A stretch of 35,790 nt of DNA from the NCBI GenBank assembly GCA_002715725.1, contig PAZU01000040.1, forward strand, positions 1-35,790. Reading direction: 5' to 3'. The stretch is from Methanobacteriota archaeon. GTDB taxonomy: Archaea > Thermoplasmatota > Poseidoniia > Poseidoniales > Poseidoniaceae. This document shows positions 29,009 to 35,790 of the stretch, piece after piece. The notes beneath the pieces were generated by a model. That model was not told the DNA's origin. It was given only the letters and a program-made list of their open reading frames with translations, and ran no database searches. Numbering within the stretch: the first letter of the stretch is position 1; every line of letters begins with the position of its first letter. The position numbers and the translations under genes are program-made.

Positions 29009-29855
29009 ATAACGCTGCACTTTTTATTAAACCTTGCTTATCTATGTCACTTCTCCCTTCGTTATCGCGGTCTATTGCTGCTTTAACTGCTGTAATTCCA
29101 GTAGGTGATTCTATTCTTGGCTTAGGTGTCTGTCCTGCCCATCCTTTATCTGTATCACCGGGATCAAAAGGAATTCTTTCTCCAATAGGCATAGGTCTAT
29201 CAAATTGATCATCGCCAATAGGAGTCCTTTCGTCAATAGGCATAGGTCTAGCCCAGTCGTCCTCTGGTGGTTTTGTCTTTCTGTATTCTTCAGCTTCTTT
29301 AGATCCTTTAATAGCACTATAAACTTGATCTCTGTCCATCTTTCCTGACTTCAATTCATTAGCCCAGTAGTCAAAGCCTTCAGTATCAGCGTCTCTACCT
29401 AAATTAGTTCTATAAGCATCTGACAAGAATTTTTCTACAACACCACCATACTCATCTGATCTGCGAATATTACCTATAACATCATCTTTACTAGCTCTAC
29501 CACTACGGATTTCTTCTCCCCAATACTTCTTGCCTTCATCATCTATCTGTCTATCTAAATTTCTTAGATATGCATTACTTAGGAAAACGTCAACCTCATC
29601 CACTTCAGGAGGCTTTGGTCCGGGAGGATCCATGTGTCCAGGCCAACCTGGTCGACCTCCCCTAGGATCGTCAGGGTTAGGTAAACCTATGATTGGTTTT
29701 TTAGGGCGAGGTCTACCTGGGAAAGGCATACCTGGTCTTGGTACTCCATCAATAGGACGACCTTTACCTGGGCCGGGTCTACGAGGCATTCTTCCCTCCT
29801 CTGGTACACCATCAGGAAAATAAGGTAATCCTATAGGAGGTAAAATTGCCGACAT
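28959..29855 (-). CDS. DUF4214 virion protein with Pro/Gly-rich N-terminus, 298 aa
   Basis: The N-terminal 80 residues are Pro/Gly/Arg-rich (PRRPGPGKGRPIDGVPRPG), a likely flexible or collagen-like arm. Two DUF4214-type units follow (about 88-190): FLSNAYLRNLDRQIDDEGKKYW and FLSDAYRTNLGRDADTEGFDYW, each followed by a (N)IRRSDEY or IKGSKEAEEY helix. A repeated acidic PMPIDERTPIGDD / PMPIGERIPFDPG segment lies near the end. The C-terminus lies in a duplicated 23-base stretch. This looks like a tail or surface protein and is related to the plus-strand gene at 15728. Confidence 0.75.
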   Translation of the reverse strand: MSAILPPIGLPYFPDGVPEEGRMPRRPGPGKGRPIDGVPRPGMPFPGRPRPKKPIIGLPNPDDPRGGRPGWPGHMDPPGPKPPEVDEVDVFLSNAYLRNLDRQIDDEGKKYWGEEIRSGRASKDDVIGNIRRSDEYGGVVEKFLSDAYRTNLGRDADTEGFDYWANELKSGKMDRDQVYSAIKGSKEAEEYRKTKPPEDDWARPMPIDERTPIGDDQFDRPMPIGERIPFDPGDTDKGWAGQTPKPRIESPTGITAVKAAIDRDNEGRSDIDKQGLIKSAALLGRVLGTSTSPERPIR

Positions 29856-29880
29856 CTTTAATCATAAGGTCTATTAATCT

Positions 29881-30576
29881 TTAATTTAGCATGAATTCTT
29901 TTCCTAGAAATTCATGAAAAGGACACTTATACCTAGGTACATAATTGATGTTTACGACATATCTCGCCTTTTCATTACTAGTCGTTGTCCCTGCATGTCG
30001 AACTGTGTTAGGGAAATAGACTAATCGATTAGCAACACTGTCCACTTTATCCCCTCGTTTTCCATCTTTATCTAAAAAACGTGTATATCCATCACATGTA
30101 TTTACGTAAAAACAAGCATTCATCATATGATCAAATTCACCTGTTTCGCTGACTCTATCTTGGTGGTAGCCTAACTCAACAACTTTAGAGCTATTAAAAG
30201 TTACATTTATTTTGATTCGAATTAAAGCTAGAGGATTCAGGTATCTCACCAAACCAGACATCAGTGGCTGATATAGATGTGTGCGAGCTATAAAGTGATC
30301 ATTTGGATTTCCAAAATAAATAGTCTGCAAAGAGTCAGCTAGTAGTATGACGTTTCCTTGAATATTATTTAATTCGATATCAGGTTTGCAAAGCTTCGTT
30401 CCTTTGTATACTGTTTCTACATATAACTCAGGGTTAGCCGTTTTAGTACCTATTGTCCACTCAGGTTCTCCTGACATGAAAAAGGCTTGAAAATTCTCAA
30501 AGATATCTGTTGGTACTGCATTGTCGATGACAGCATATTTTTGATCCTTATTGTAGAAAACCTGTGGTTCTTCCAT
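29881..30576 (-). CDS. 2OG-Fe(II) oxygenase-like protein, 231 aa
   Basis: This protein follows the iron/2-oxoglutarate fold: YHQDRVSETGEFDH with H138 and D140, MMNACFYVNTCDGYTRF, RLVYFPNTVRHAGTTT with distal H194, and ARYVVNINYV with Arg near 205. Substrate unknown. It is one of three such proteins in the window and lies between the DUF4214 protein and the adhesin modules, so modification of virion or host surface components is possible. Confidence 0.8.
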   Translation of the reverse strand: MEEPQVFYNKDQKYAVIDNAVPTDIFENFQAFFMSGEPEWTIGTKTANPELYVETVYKGTKLCKPDIELNNIQGNVILLADSLQTIYFGNPNDHFIARTHLYQPLMSGLVRYLNPLALIRIKINVTFNSSKVVELGYHQDRVSETGEFDHMMNACFYVNTCDGYTRFLDKDGKRGDKVDSVANRLVYFPNTVRHAGTTTSNEKARYVVNINYVPRYKCPFHEFLGKEFMLN

Positions 30577-30610
30577 GAGTTTTCTACAAACTTAGCAAAT
30601 AAACCGCTAT

Positions 30611-31114
30611 TTAACTTTCTGGAATAGGATCATTAAAATTCTCATTATCTAAATAGTATTTTTTAGTAAGTTTGGCGATTGTTGCGTCACCAATAACACC
30701 TTTTGTTTTAAGATCTGCCATAGCATCCTTGTAAGGGTTGTCTGCATTCTTTGTTCCAAACCAAACATCTACACCGATAGACCACTCTTCTTCAATAGCG
30801 TCTATCAAAGTATCACTACCTACTTTTGCTTTCCATGCTTTTCTTTCGTCTTTCGTCATATTTAGCATAAATTCTGCTTTGAGAATTTTCTGATCATTTG
30901 CCATTACTTTATAGTTTTCACCAGGAGGATTATCGATCGGGACTTCCGTAGGAGCTTCAAAAGTATCGTCTCCTTTTTTCTTCCATCCATTTCTGACGTT
31001 GTCAGGAACTTCAACAAAAAGCTTGGCTAAGTCAGGATGATACCTGTCTTTAGGATCAGCATTGAGGCAGATGTCCGTGACAACGTTGTTGCTTATAATT
31101 GCGTAATTAGCCAT
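30611..31114 (-). CDS. Small partner protein of the second glycine-rich adhesin, 167 aa
   Basis: The start ANYAIISNNVVTDICLN, then YHPDLAKLFVEVPDNVRNGW resembles the short proteins that follow glycine-rich tail adhesins and may help fibre assembly. The rest is charged and helical (MLNMTKDERKAWKAKVG; KTKGVIGDATIAKLTKKYYL). The 143-residue protein at 32422-32853 has the same layout (N-terminal VLNVWD, HPDILKLCVSVPSTV; KQEFMVTLTAAER), so the two are paralogues. A TATAAATA box lies 15 bases upstream of ATG 31114. Confidence 0.65.
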   Translation of the reverse strand: MANYAIISNNVVTDICLNADPKDRYHPDLAKLFVEVPDNVRNGWKKKGDDTFEAPTEVPIDNPPGENYKVMANDQKILKAEFMLNMTKDERKAWKAKVGSDTLIDAIEEEWSIGVDVWFGTKNADNPYKDAMADLKTKGVIGDATIAKLTKKYYLDNENFNDPIPES

Positions 31115-31129
31115 GGGTAAATCGTTACT

Positions 31130-31137
31130 TATTTATA
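31130..31137 (-). promoter_or_regulatory. TATAAATA box before the partner-protein gene
   Basis: On the minus strand an exact TATAAATA lies 15 bases before the ATG at 31114, in the short gap after the adhesin gene. It is a good candidate T4-type late promoter. Confidence 0.5.
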
Positions 31138-31153
31138 TTTTAATTTATATTAA

Positions 31154-32422
31154 CTATGTAACTGCGTAGGTAACAACGACTAGTCCAGTGCCTCCCATGC
31201 ACCATCCCCATCTTGCACGAGGCTCTCCTTCCCATCCACTAGAACCAGCTCCACCTGCAGCACCGCCGCAACCACTCATATTGTATTGATTTGCACCACC
31301 TCCACCACCTAGTACTCCACCATTACCTGCGACACATTCTCCGTTATTACTAGATCCGTAACCTTGCACACTTCCACCGCCAGCTCCTGGTCCACCGTTA
31401 CCTGCAGGAGCATGCGTTCTAGCACTACTCCATGTTGTTGTAAGACCTCCGCCACCTCCGCCACCGCCGAGGATAATGCCATTAGGATCCCAAATAGCTC
31501 CTCCTTTGCCGTCTCCAGCAGGCATCAGGTTAGGTCTAGCTTGGTCGTTGCTACTGTAACCACGAATAGAAGCACCTCTTCCGCCAGCTCCAAACAATCC
31601 TGCTCCGCCGTGTCCTGCACTTCTCCTCGTTTCATCTCCCCATCTATCACCAGCTCCCCATCCTGCAGTTCCTGCTCCGCCGTTTCCTCCACTCCAAGTG
31701 TCATAGTTGACGGTTCCTGGGAAAGCAATAGATGCACCAGCACCACATTGGTAGCTGGAGTAACCACTTCCTCCTGTATACCCATCGTGGTGTCCTAGTG
31801 TTGTCTGTGGGGCAGGTGCGGAACCACCTCCTCCTCCAGAACCACTGCCAGGGTTGCATGAGTGAGAATAACCACCTTGACCACCTCTTCTATTTATATC
31901 TCCTCCAACGCCTATACCACCTTGACCATAACCACTGTACCAACTTGACTGTGGGTTACTGTTTTCTCCTGTTGAATTTGGGTTGCCCGATGGATTATTT
32001 GGGTTTGCTCCATCGTTTCCGCTGTTAGCAGAACAATGGTTACCAAAAGAAGAAGCAGCACCTCTACTATTGTTTTGGTTGGTGCTAGGCATCCCAACTG
32101 TTATTGCTTCTGTATTATTAACTGAAGCTACAGCTATTTCTTTGTAGGCATAACCACCACCGCCACCACCGTAGCTTTCGCTATTACCTCCAGCGTTTCC
32201 GCCTGGTCCCCAAACGTATACTCTTAGAGGTACATCAGCGTTGATATTACTAGGTTTAGTCCAAGTATAGTTGGCACTAGTTCCCCAATCACTCCAAGAA
32301 CTACTTACAACATCATCATTATGTGGTCCGCAATATACGTCGATTTTATTACGTGGTCCTGAGATGGTTCCAGTTGTCGAGCCACCGCCGGAAGTTAAAA
32401 GGATAGAAGAAGTTCGTGTCAT
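31154..32422 (-). CDS. Glycine-rich tail adhesin, copy 2, 422 aa
   Basis: A likely host-range protein at the tail-fibre tip. A short N-terminal domain (about 1-80, SANYTWTKPSNINADVPLRV, a beta-type fold) is followed by several glycine-rich blocks (YGGGGGGYAYKE, GGIGVGGDINRRGGQGG, GSGSGGGGG, GGAGTAGWGAG, LGGGGGGGGL) as in the polyglycine adhesins of T4-related phages. It ends in LVVVTYAVT. It shares long segments with the gene at 32867-34093. The ATG at 32422 overlaps the upstream partner stop (TAATG). Confidence 0.75.
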   Translation of the reverse strand: MTRTSSILLTSGGGSTTGTISGPRNKIDVYCGPHNDDVVSSSWSDWGTSANYTWTKPSNINADVPLRVYVWGPGGNAGGNSESYGGGGGGYAYKEIAVASVNNTEAITVGMPSTNQNNSRGAASSFGNHCSANSGNDGANPNNPSGNPNSTGENSNPQSSWYSGYGQGGIGVGGDINRRGGQGGYSHSCNPGSGSGGGGGSAPAPQTTLGHHDGYTGGSGYSSYQCGAGASIAFPGTVNYDTWSGGNGGAGTAGWGAGDRWGDETRRSAGHGGAGLFGAGGRGASIRGYSSNDQARPNLMPAGDGKGGAIWDPNGIILGGGGGGGGLTTTWSSARTHAPAGNGGPGAGGGSVQGYGSSNNGECVAGNGGVLGGGGGANQYNMSGCGGAAGGAGSSGWEGEPRARWGWCMGGTGLVVVTYAVT

Positions 32423-32853
32423 TATGCTACCTTATGAAGATTGTCAATTTTGGTTTTTGTAGCAGAGCTGATGATTGATTTTGTTACTAACAAATCTAAA
32501 TCTGCTTGCACTTCGGAATCGACGATTTTTCTAGGTCCGTAATTAAACATGTCATCAAAATCAGCCAAGTCATCGTCTGTTTTGATGATCTCCCTATACT
32601 TAGTTCTTTCAGCGGCTGTGAGAGTTACCATGAACTCTTGCTTGCTGAACAACCTTGTATCAGGAGGCGTAGATGATGCTGGTTCGACAGGAGCTGCGTA
32701 TGTCCCTTTTTCAGGATCTTTAACGTCTCCAGCCTTCACCGTTGAAGGCACTGAGACGCATAGTTTTAAAATGTCAGGATGAACTAAATCTGTAGGCTTT
32801 GAGTCCCACACGTTCAGAACATTATTCCCCTCCATTAGTGCCCATTTAGCCAT
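32422..32853 (-). CDS. Small partner protein of the first glycine-rich adhesin, 143 aa
   Basis: Residues 1-40 (KWALMEGNNVLNVWD, HPDILKLCVSVPSTV) match the layout of the 167-residue protein at 30611-31114, and the middle has KQEFMVTLTAAERTKYRE as there. It is acidic and helical towards the C-terminus. It probably assists folding or assembly of the adjacent fibre proteins, an inference from context. It is coupled to the second adhesin by TAATG and lies 13 bases after the first adhesin stop. Confidence 0.65.
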   Translation of the reverse strand: MAKWALMEGNNVLNVWDSKPTDLVHPDILKLCVSVPSTVKAGDVKDPEKGTYAAPVEPASSTPPDTRLFSKQEFMVTLTAAERTKYREIIKTDDDLADFDDMFNYGPRKIVDSEVQADLDLLVTKSIISSATKTKIDNLHKVA

Positions 32854-32866
32854 TAGTCATACCTCC

Positions 32867-34093
32867 TTAAGTGACTTTGTATTGAATAAAGATGAGACCA
32901 TCGCCACCTCGCTGAGATCCCCACCAAGCGTTATAGTTTTGGGACTGTTGGTTGTAACCAACCCTGCCGTCGTAGCCATTAGAACCTGCTCCGCCAGCGT
33001 TTCCTCCAGAGCCACCAGTGGAATATTGGCCTGCTCCTCCTCCTCCTCCGAGGACTCCTCCAGCTCCTCCGAACCACCACGCAACGTCATTAGAACCGTC
33101 ATAACTATGAGCAGCGCCGCCACCAGCACCTGGTCCACCACAGCCTGCATTGGTGCCGCATCTTTCAGACGATTGTTTAGTAGCGGCACCAGCACCACCA
33201 CCGCCACCACCTAAGAAGATGTGGTTAGGTCCCCATATAGCTGTTCCGTGACCGTCTTCAGCAGGGCAAGCGAATGTCCAAGCGTTGCTATAACTATTTG
33301 CACTACCACCACGACCTCCTGCTCCATTTAGTCCCGCACCTCCATGTCCTGAATGAGCTCTGTAAGTGGTAGCACTAAATCTACTGCTTGACCCTGGTCC
33401 TGCTGTACCTGCTCCTCCAGCACCGCAATAACTCGTATAAGGTTTCGAGCCAGGGAAGTTAATAGAAGCTCCGCTACCTCCTGAGTAGCTGTCATAGTTT
33501 CCTCCTCTATATCCATCTTTATGCCCTTGAGGATGAGGTGCGGATCCACCACCACCGCCTCCTCCTGAACCAGGGCTATTGCCTCCAGTTCCACCTTGGC
33601 CTCCTCGTCTATTAATATCTCCTCCAACACCTACGCCACCTTGACCGTATCCACTTTGTACGTTCTGTTGAGGATTACTGTTTTCTCCTGTGGAATTAGG
33701 ATTGCTAGGAGGGGTGCTGCTGTATTCACCATCATTGCCTGCATTAGCGGAACAATGGCTACCGAAAGAAGTGATGCCTCCTCTGGAATTATGTTGACCG
33801 TTAGAAGATTCCCCTATCGTGACGGTAACTGTATCGCCAGCGGATAAACCAGTAACTTCTTTAATGGCTAAGCCGCCGCCTCCTCCTCCGTAGGAGTTAC
33901 CTGAAGAATCATCTATACCGGAGTTACCACCAGCACCCCAACAATAAACTTTAAGTGCAATAGAGTTGTCAAAGTTAGTTGGTACAGTCCATGTGTAAGA
34001 GCCATATGAGTTCCACATCTCGGTAGCATTTCTTGCTCCGTCGGTAAAACCACCTCCACTACCACCTCCAACTAAACTCGATAAAGTTGCCAT
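32867..34093 (-). CDS. Glycine-rich tail adhesin, copy 1, 408 aa
   Basis: This is the paralogue of the 422-residue protein downstream. The N-terminal beta-type domain (YTWTVPTNFDNSIALKVYCW) is followed by glycine blocks and shared segments: GVGVGGDINRRGGQGG, TSFGSHCSANAGNDG and NPNSTGENSNPQ, each also present with small changes in the other copy. It ends in LIFIQYKVT. The variable stretches between conserved blocks are probably the receptor-contact loops. It starts at ATG 34093, one base after the upstream gene. Confidence 0.75.
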   Translation of the reverse strand: MATLSSLVGGGSGGGFTDGARNATEMWNSYGSYTWTVPTNFDNSIALKVYCWGAGGNSGIDDSSGNSYGGGGGGLAIKEVTGLSAGDTVTVTIGESSNGQHNSRGGITSFGSHCSANAGNDGEYSSTPPSNPNSTGENSNPQQNVQSGYGQGGVGVGGDINRRGGQGGTGGNSPGSGGGGGGGSAPHPQGHKDGYRGGNYDSYSGGSGASINFPGSKPYTSYCGAGGAGTAGPGSSSRFSATTYRAHSGHGGAGLNGAGGRGGSANSYSNAWTFACPAEDGHGTAIWGPNHIFLGGGGGGAGAATKQSSERCGTNAGCGGPGAGGGAAHSYDGSNDVAWWFGGAGGVLGGGGGAGQYSTGGSGGNAGGAGSNGYDGRVGYNQQSQNYNAWWGSQRGGDGLIFIQYKVT

Positions 34094-34094
34094 T

Positions 34095-34421
34095 TTAAGT
34101 TACCCTCCAGCCTTGAGTAGCGTTGTAATAAGTAAGTCTGAATCCAATATTTTTAGTATCGACAACCAAGTCTTCCGCAGCACCCATAATATTGAGTCCG
34201 TTTCGACCAAGAGTTACATTGTTATCTTTTAGATGACCTGTAGCATCTGCAAAATCAATGTAATCATCTTCTACTGCAGCCGCAGGGAGAGTGATTGTGA
34301 ATGCTCCTCCAGAAGCGTCTAGGAGAAGTGCATCGCCGGTGACAGCAGTATAAGCAGAGGACTTAACCGTCCAATCAGCATCGGATCCTGCTATGCCATC
34401 AAATGAGAGTTTTCTACCCAT
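34095..34421 (-). CDS. Tail-fibre-type small protein, 108 aa
   Basis: This protein matches the short beta-type module common in phage tail proteins: DADWTVKSSAYTAVTGDALLL, SGGAFTITLPAAA, HLKDNNVTLGRNGLNIMG, then a terminal GWRVT. It is acidic at the centre. It starts at ATG 34421 and ends one base before the first adhesin, so it may be its base or connector. The exact family is not certain. Confidence 0.65.
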   Translation of the reverse strand: MGRKLSFDGIAGSDADWTVKSSAYTAVTGDALLLDASGGAFTITLPAAAVEDDYIDFADATGHLKDNNVTLGRNGLNIMGAAEDLVVDTKNIGFRLTYYNATQGWRVT

Positions 34422-34451
34422 GTTGGTACCTCGTATGGTGACTACTACTCA

Positions 34452-34790
34452 TCAAGTCTCAATGCCGTAAGCAGAGAAGGAAACATTTCCTGCACCACTT
34501 CCAACCATGATTCGACCAGTATTTTCAAGGGTGATACCAGTTCTTTCCATCGCGGAGTTACCAGACAACGAAAAGTCGTATTCAATATAATGCTTGGCAT
34601 CTATAGCCCCAGAAGTTGCTGTAGTTCCAGAGTCAACAACTGCAATACGAATAGTGTCTGGTGTAGCAGCTTGATTGCAAGCCGATAAGATTACGGTTGT
34701 AGTTGCTGTGGCACCAAATAATTTGTAGGTATTAGTCAAATCCGGTGCGCCACCAGACGGCTTAAGACTACCCTTTACTCCCGAGGCCAT
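34452..34790 (-). CDS. Tail-associated protein, 112 aa
   Basis: This low-charge beta-rich protein has ASGVKGSLKPSGGAPDLTNTYKLFG at the start, then ATTTVILSACNQAATPDTIRIAV and a Gly-rich end (RIMVGSGAGNVSFSAYG). It has no membrane segment. It resembles small tail-fibre network proteins of cyanophages from memory. An isolated 5-bp hairpin (ggcag/ctgcc) sits in the gap upstream. Confidence 0.6.
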   Translation of the reverse strand: MASGVKGSLKPSGGAPDLTNTYKLFGATATTTVILSACNQAATPDTIRIAVVDSGTTATSGAIDAKHYIEYDFSLSGNSAMERTGITLENTGRIMVGSGAGNVSFSAYGIET

Positions 34791-34879
34791 ACGATCTCTA
34801 TAAAACAGGTGGGCAGGTAAACTGCCTCGTCACTTTAGTATAGAGGCTATTTGATCTTAATGTCTCTTGATATGAGACG

Positions 34880-35044
34880 TTATGGTCCTATGCCGAAGTC
34901 TCCGTTCAACTCAACTCTTTTGCGTAAGTTGCTCATAGTCGTTCTTGCTTTCTTCATCGCACGAGTATTTGCCTTGTCTGTTCTGAAATCTATTACTTCT
35001 AATTTTTTCTTTTCTGCTTGCTTTGCTTTCTTAAATAAAGGCAT
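34880..35044 (-). CDS. Small basic protein, 54 aa
   Basis: This very basic helical peptide (PLFKKAKQAEKKKLEVIDF, RAMKKARTTMSNLRKRVEL) starts at the ATG overlapping the stop of the tail-fibre gene (TAATG at 35042-35046). An in-frame start at 35125 would run deep into that gene and is rejected. It may be an assembly factor of the fibre; no family is recognised. Confidence 0.6.
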   Translation of the reverse strand: MPLFKKAKQAEKKKLEVIDFRTDKANTRAMKKARTTMSNLRKRVELNGDFGIGP

Positions 35045-35790
35045 TAGTTCATTGCACCATAGAAGAATGCTTGAGACAATATAATTGAACTTGTAGTAAA
35101 CTGTCCCGAAATAATCAACTGCCAATTTGCTACTTCCGTACCTGCTGTAGGTGTAGCACCATTAGATAAGTGATCATTAATATTCATATATAGATTCAAG
35201 TTGGGTGCAGAGCCTGTTGTCACCAAATCATTCTTAAAGTAATCCGTTGCATCAGAATAACCACCACGGTAATACTGACCACTGGACATGCGTGACCAAT
35301 GGTTGTTACCAGTAAAGTCTGTTAAGAAGCTAGATGCTGCAGTGTGATTGTTTAAAGCTCTATAAGTCTGTCCTAGATGAATAACAACATCATCAACTTT
35401 GTAAACAGTGGTAGTAGCCCAGTTGCCTCTTTGGTTTAAGGCTTGGATATATAAATCCCAATAAGTGCTATTAGGAGGCTCATTACCAGTGCTTCTAGTT
35501 TTGCAACGATAAACATTTCCACCTAACGTAACTAAATCATTAAATTCATATTGTGTTCCTGCTGCATAGGCTCCTTTTTCTTTGAATCCTTCAACAAAAA
35601 TTGTCCAATAAGAAGCATTAGGAGGAATATTCCCTGTTGAGTCTGCAGTACAAACATATAAACATCCACTAACAGTTACAACATCGTTCACTTCGTAAGC
35701 TGTTGCATTGTTGTAGTCACCTACAAGATTAAAACCAGCAGCAAATACATTCCAGTAGGTTGCATTAGGAGGGTTTTGACCTGTATGAGC
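35044..35790 (-). CDS. Tail fibre with carbohydrate-binding-like repeats (partial)
   Basis: The frame is open to the right edge, so the N-terminus is outside. It has at least three repeats of about 45-50 residues, each with a VYK/YEV/YEF-(D/N)D-(L)V start, an aromatic YxC strand and an end such as TGNEPPNSTYWDLY, TGNIPPNASYWTIF and TGQNPPNATYWNVF. This is the ChtBD3/CBM5-12-like pattern found in phage tail fibres that bind host sugars. A less regular C-terminal repeat follows. The start GTG at 35691 is internal to a repeat and is not the real start. Confidence 0.75.
   Translation of the reverse strand, partial: AHTGQNPPNATYWNVFAAGFNLVGDYNNATAYEVNDVVTVSGCLYVCTADSTGNIPPNASYWTIFVEGFKEKGAYAAGTQYEFNDLVTLGGNVYRCKTRSTGNEPPNSTYWDLYIQALNQRGNWATTTVYKVDDVVIHLGQTYRALNNHTAASSFLTDFTGNNHWSRMSSGQYYRGGYSDATDYFKNDLVTTGSAPNLNLYMNINDHLSNGATPTAGTEVANWQLIISGQFTTSSIILSQAFFYGAMN

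Noticed and set aside
29530-29823. Plus-strand Gly/Pro-rich 97-codon frame
   Set aside because: Antisense to the Pro/Gly-rich arm of the DUF4214 gene; repeated codons keep it open.
31364-32028. Plus-strand frames of about 100-140 codons opposite the glycine-rich adhesin
   Set aside because: They arise because Gly codons read in reverse give stop-free Pro/Ala/Ser/Thr-type codons; composition bias explains them.
32882-33847. Frames opposite and beside the first adhesin gene
   Set aside because: Same composition effect from glycine-rich codons; no start signals or motifs.
1-35790. tRNA genes
   Set aside because: Reading for the T-loop consensus with matching acceptor arms on both strands gave no convincing candidate; a tRNAscan-SE run would be decisive.

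Overview
The window looks like part of a cyanophage genome, most likely from a phage of a phycobilisome-bearing cyanobacterium such as Synechococcus. The evidence is two tandem high-light-inducible (hli) genes, a gene resembling the phycobilisome-degradation adaptor NblA, two small proteins resembling cyanobacterial families (DUF3288-like and DUF4278-like), phage nucleotide-metabolism genes, and a large set of small virion-type proteins that resemble, from memory, those of T4-like marine cyanophages. Coding is dense and neighbours often overlap as TAATG, ATGA or GTGA. Many starts are TTG or GTG. No tRNA, rRNA, insertion sequence or CRISPR array was seen. Terminase, portal, major capsid and DNA polymerase genes are not in this window.

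Layout. 1-7.4 kb (+ strand): an early/replication block. It opens with a string of tiny overlapping genes, two with cysteine clusters. A cytosine-C5 DNA methyltransferase follows, and a second long open frame runs inside it. Next come small unknown genes, a divergent control region with palindromes (3087-3318), a protein that may be sliding-clamp-like, an SSB-like protein, a second protein with an SSB-like acidic tail, a 25-residue membrane peptide, a 270-base structured gap and a RecB-like PD-(D/E)XK nuclease. 7.3-9.5 kb (- strand): two hli genes that cut into the nuclease 3' end, a 2OG-Fe(II) oxygenase and membrane or unknown proteins. 9.6-12.2 kb (+): a primase-helicase (AEP-like N-terminus plus VapE-type SF3 ATPase) closed by a clear terminator, then a 250-base gap with repeated motifs that could be regulatory or an origin.

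12.5-19.7 kb (mostly +): a DUF3288-like protein, dCMP deaminase, an HNH-like zinc protein, two probable virion proteins (one with a DUF4214-like part and a Gly-Gly-Asp repeat), a ThyX-like protein and a Dam-like protein that both appear to have lost catalytic residues, and a dATP/dGTP diphosphohydrolase-like protein. 19.7-21.0 kb (-): coiled-coil and membrane genes, then the NblA-like gene, which starts inside the 3' end of an HNH endonuclease.

21.1-35.8 kb (mainly -): virion and lysis-type genes. These include secreted minor virion proteins, small membrane/coiled-coil proteins, two more 2OG-Fe(II) oxygenases, an outer-membrane-like protein, a DUF4214 protein, two copies of a glycine-rich adhesin plus small-partner module, and tail-fibre-type proteins running off the right edge. 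Several structural genes are preceded by TATAAATA-like boxes resembling T4-type late promoters.

Taken together, the phage appears to recycle nucleotides (deaminase, NTP diphosphohydrolase, nuclease), replicate with its own primase-helicase and SSB, and alter host photosynthesis (hli, nblA). A large tail-tip and adhesin set is encoded on the minus strand.
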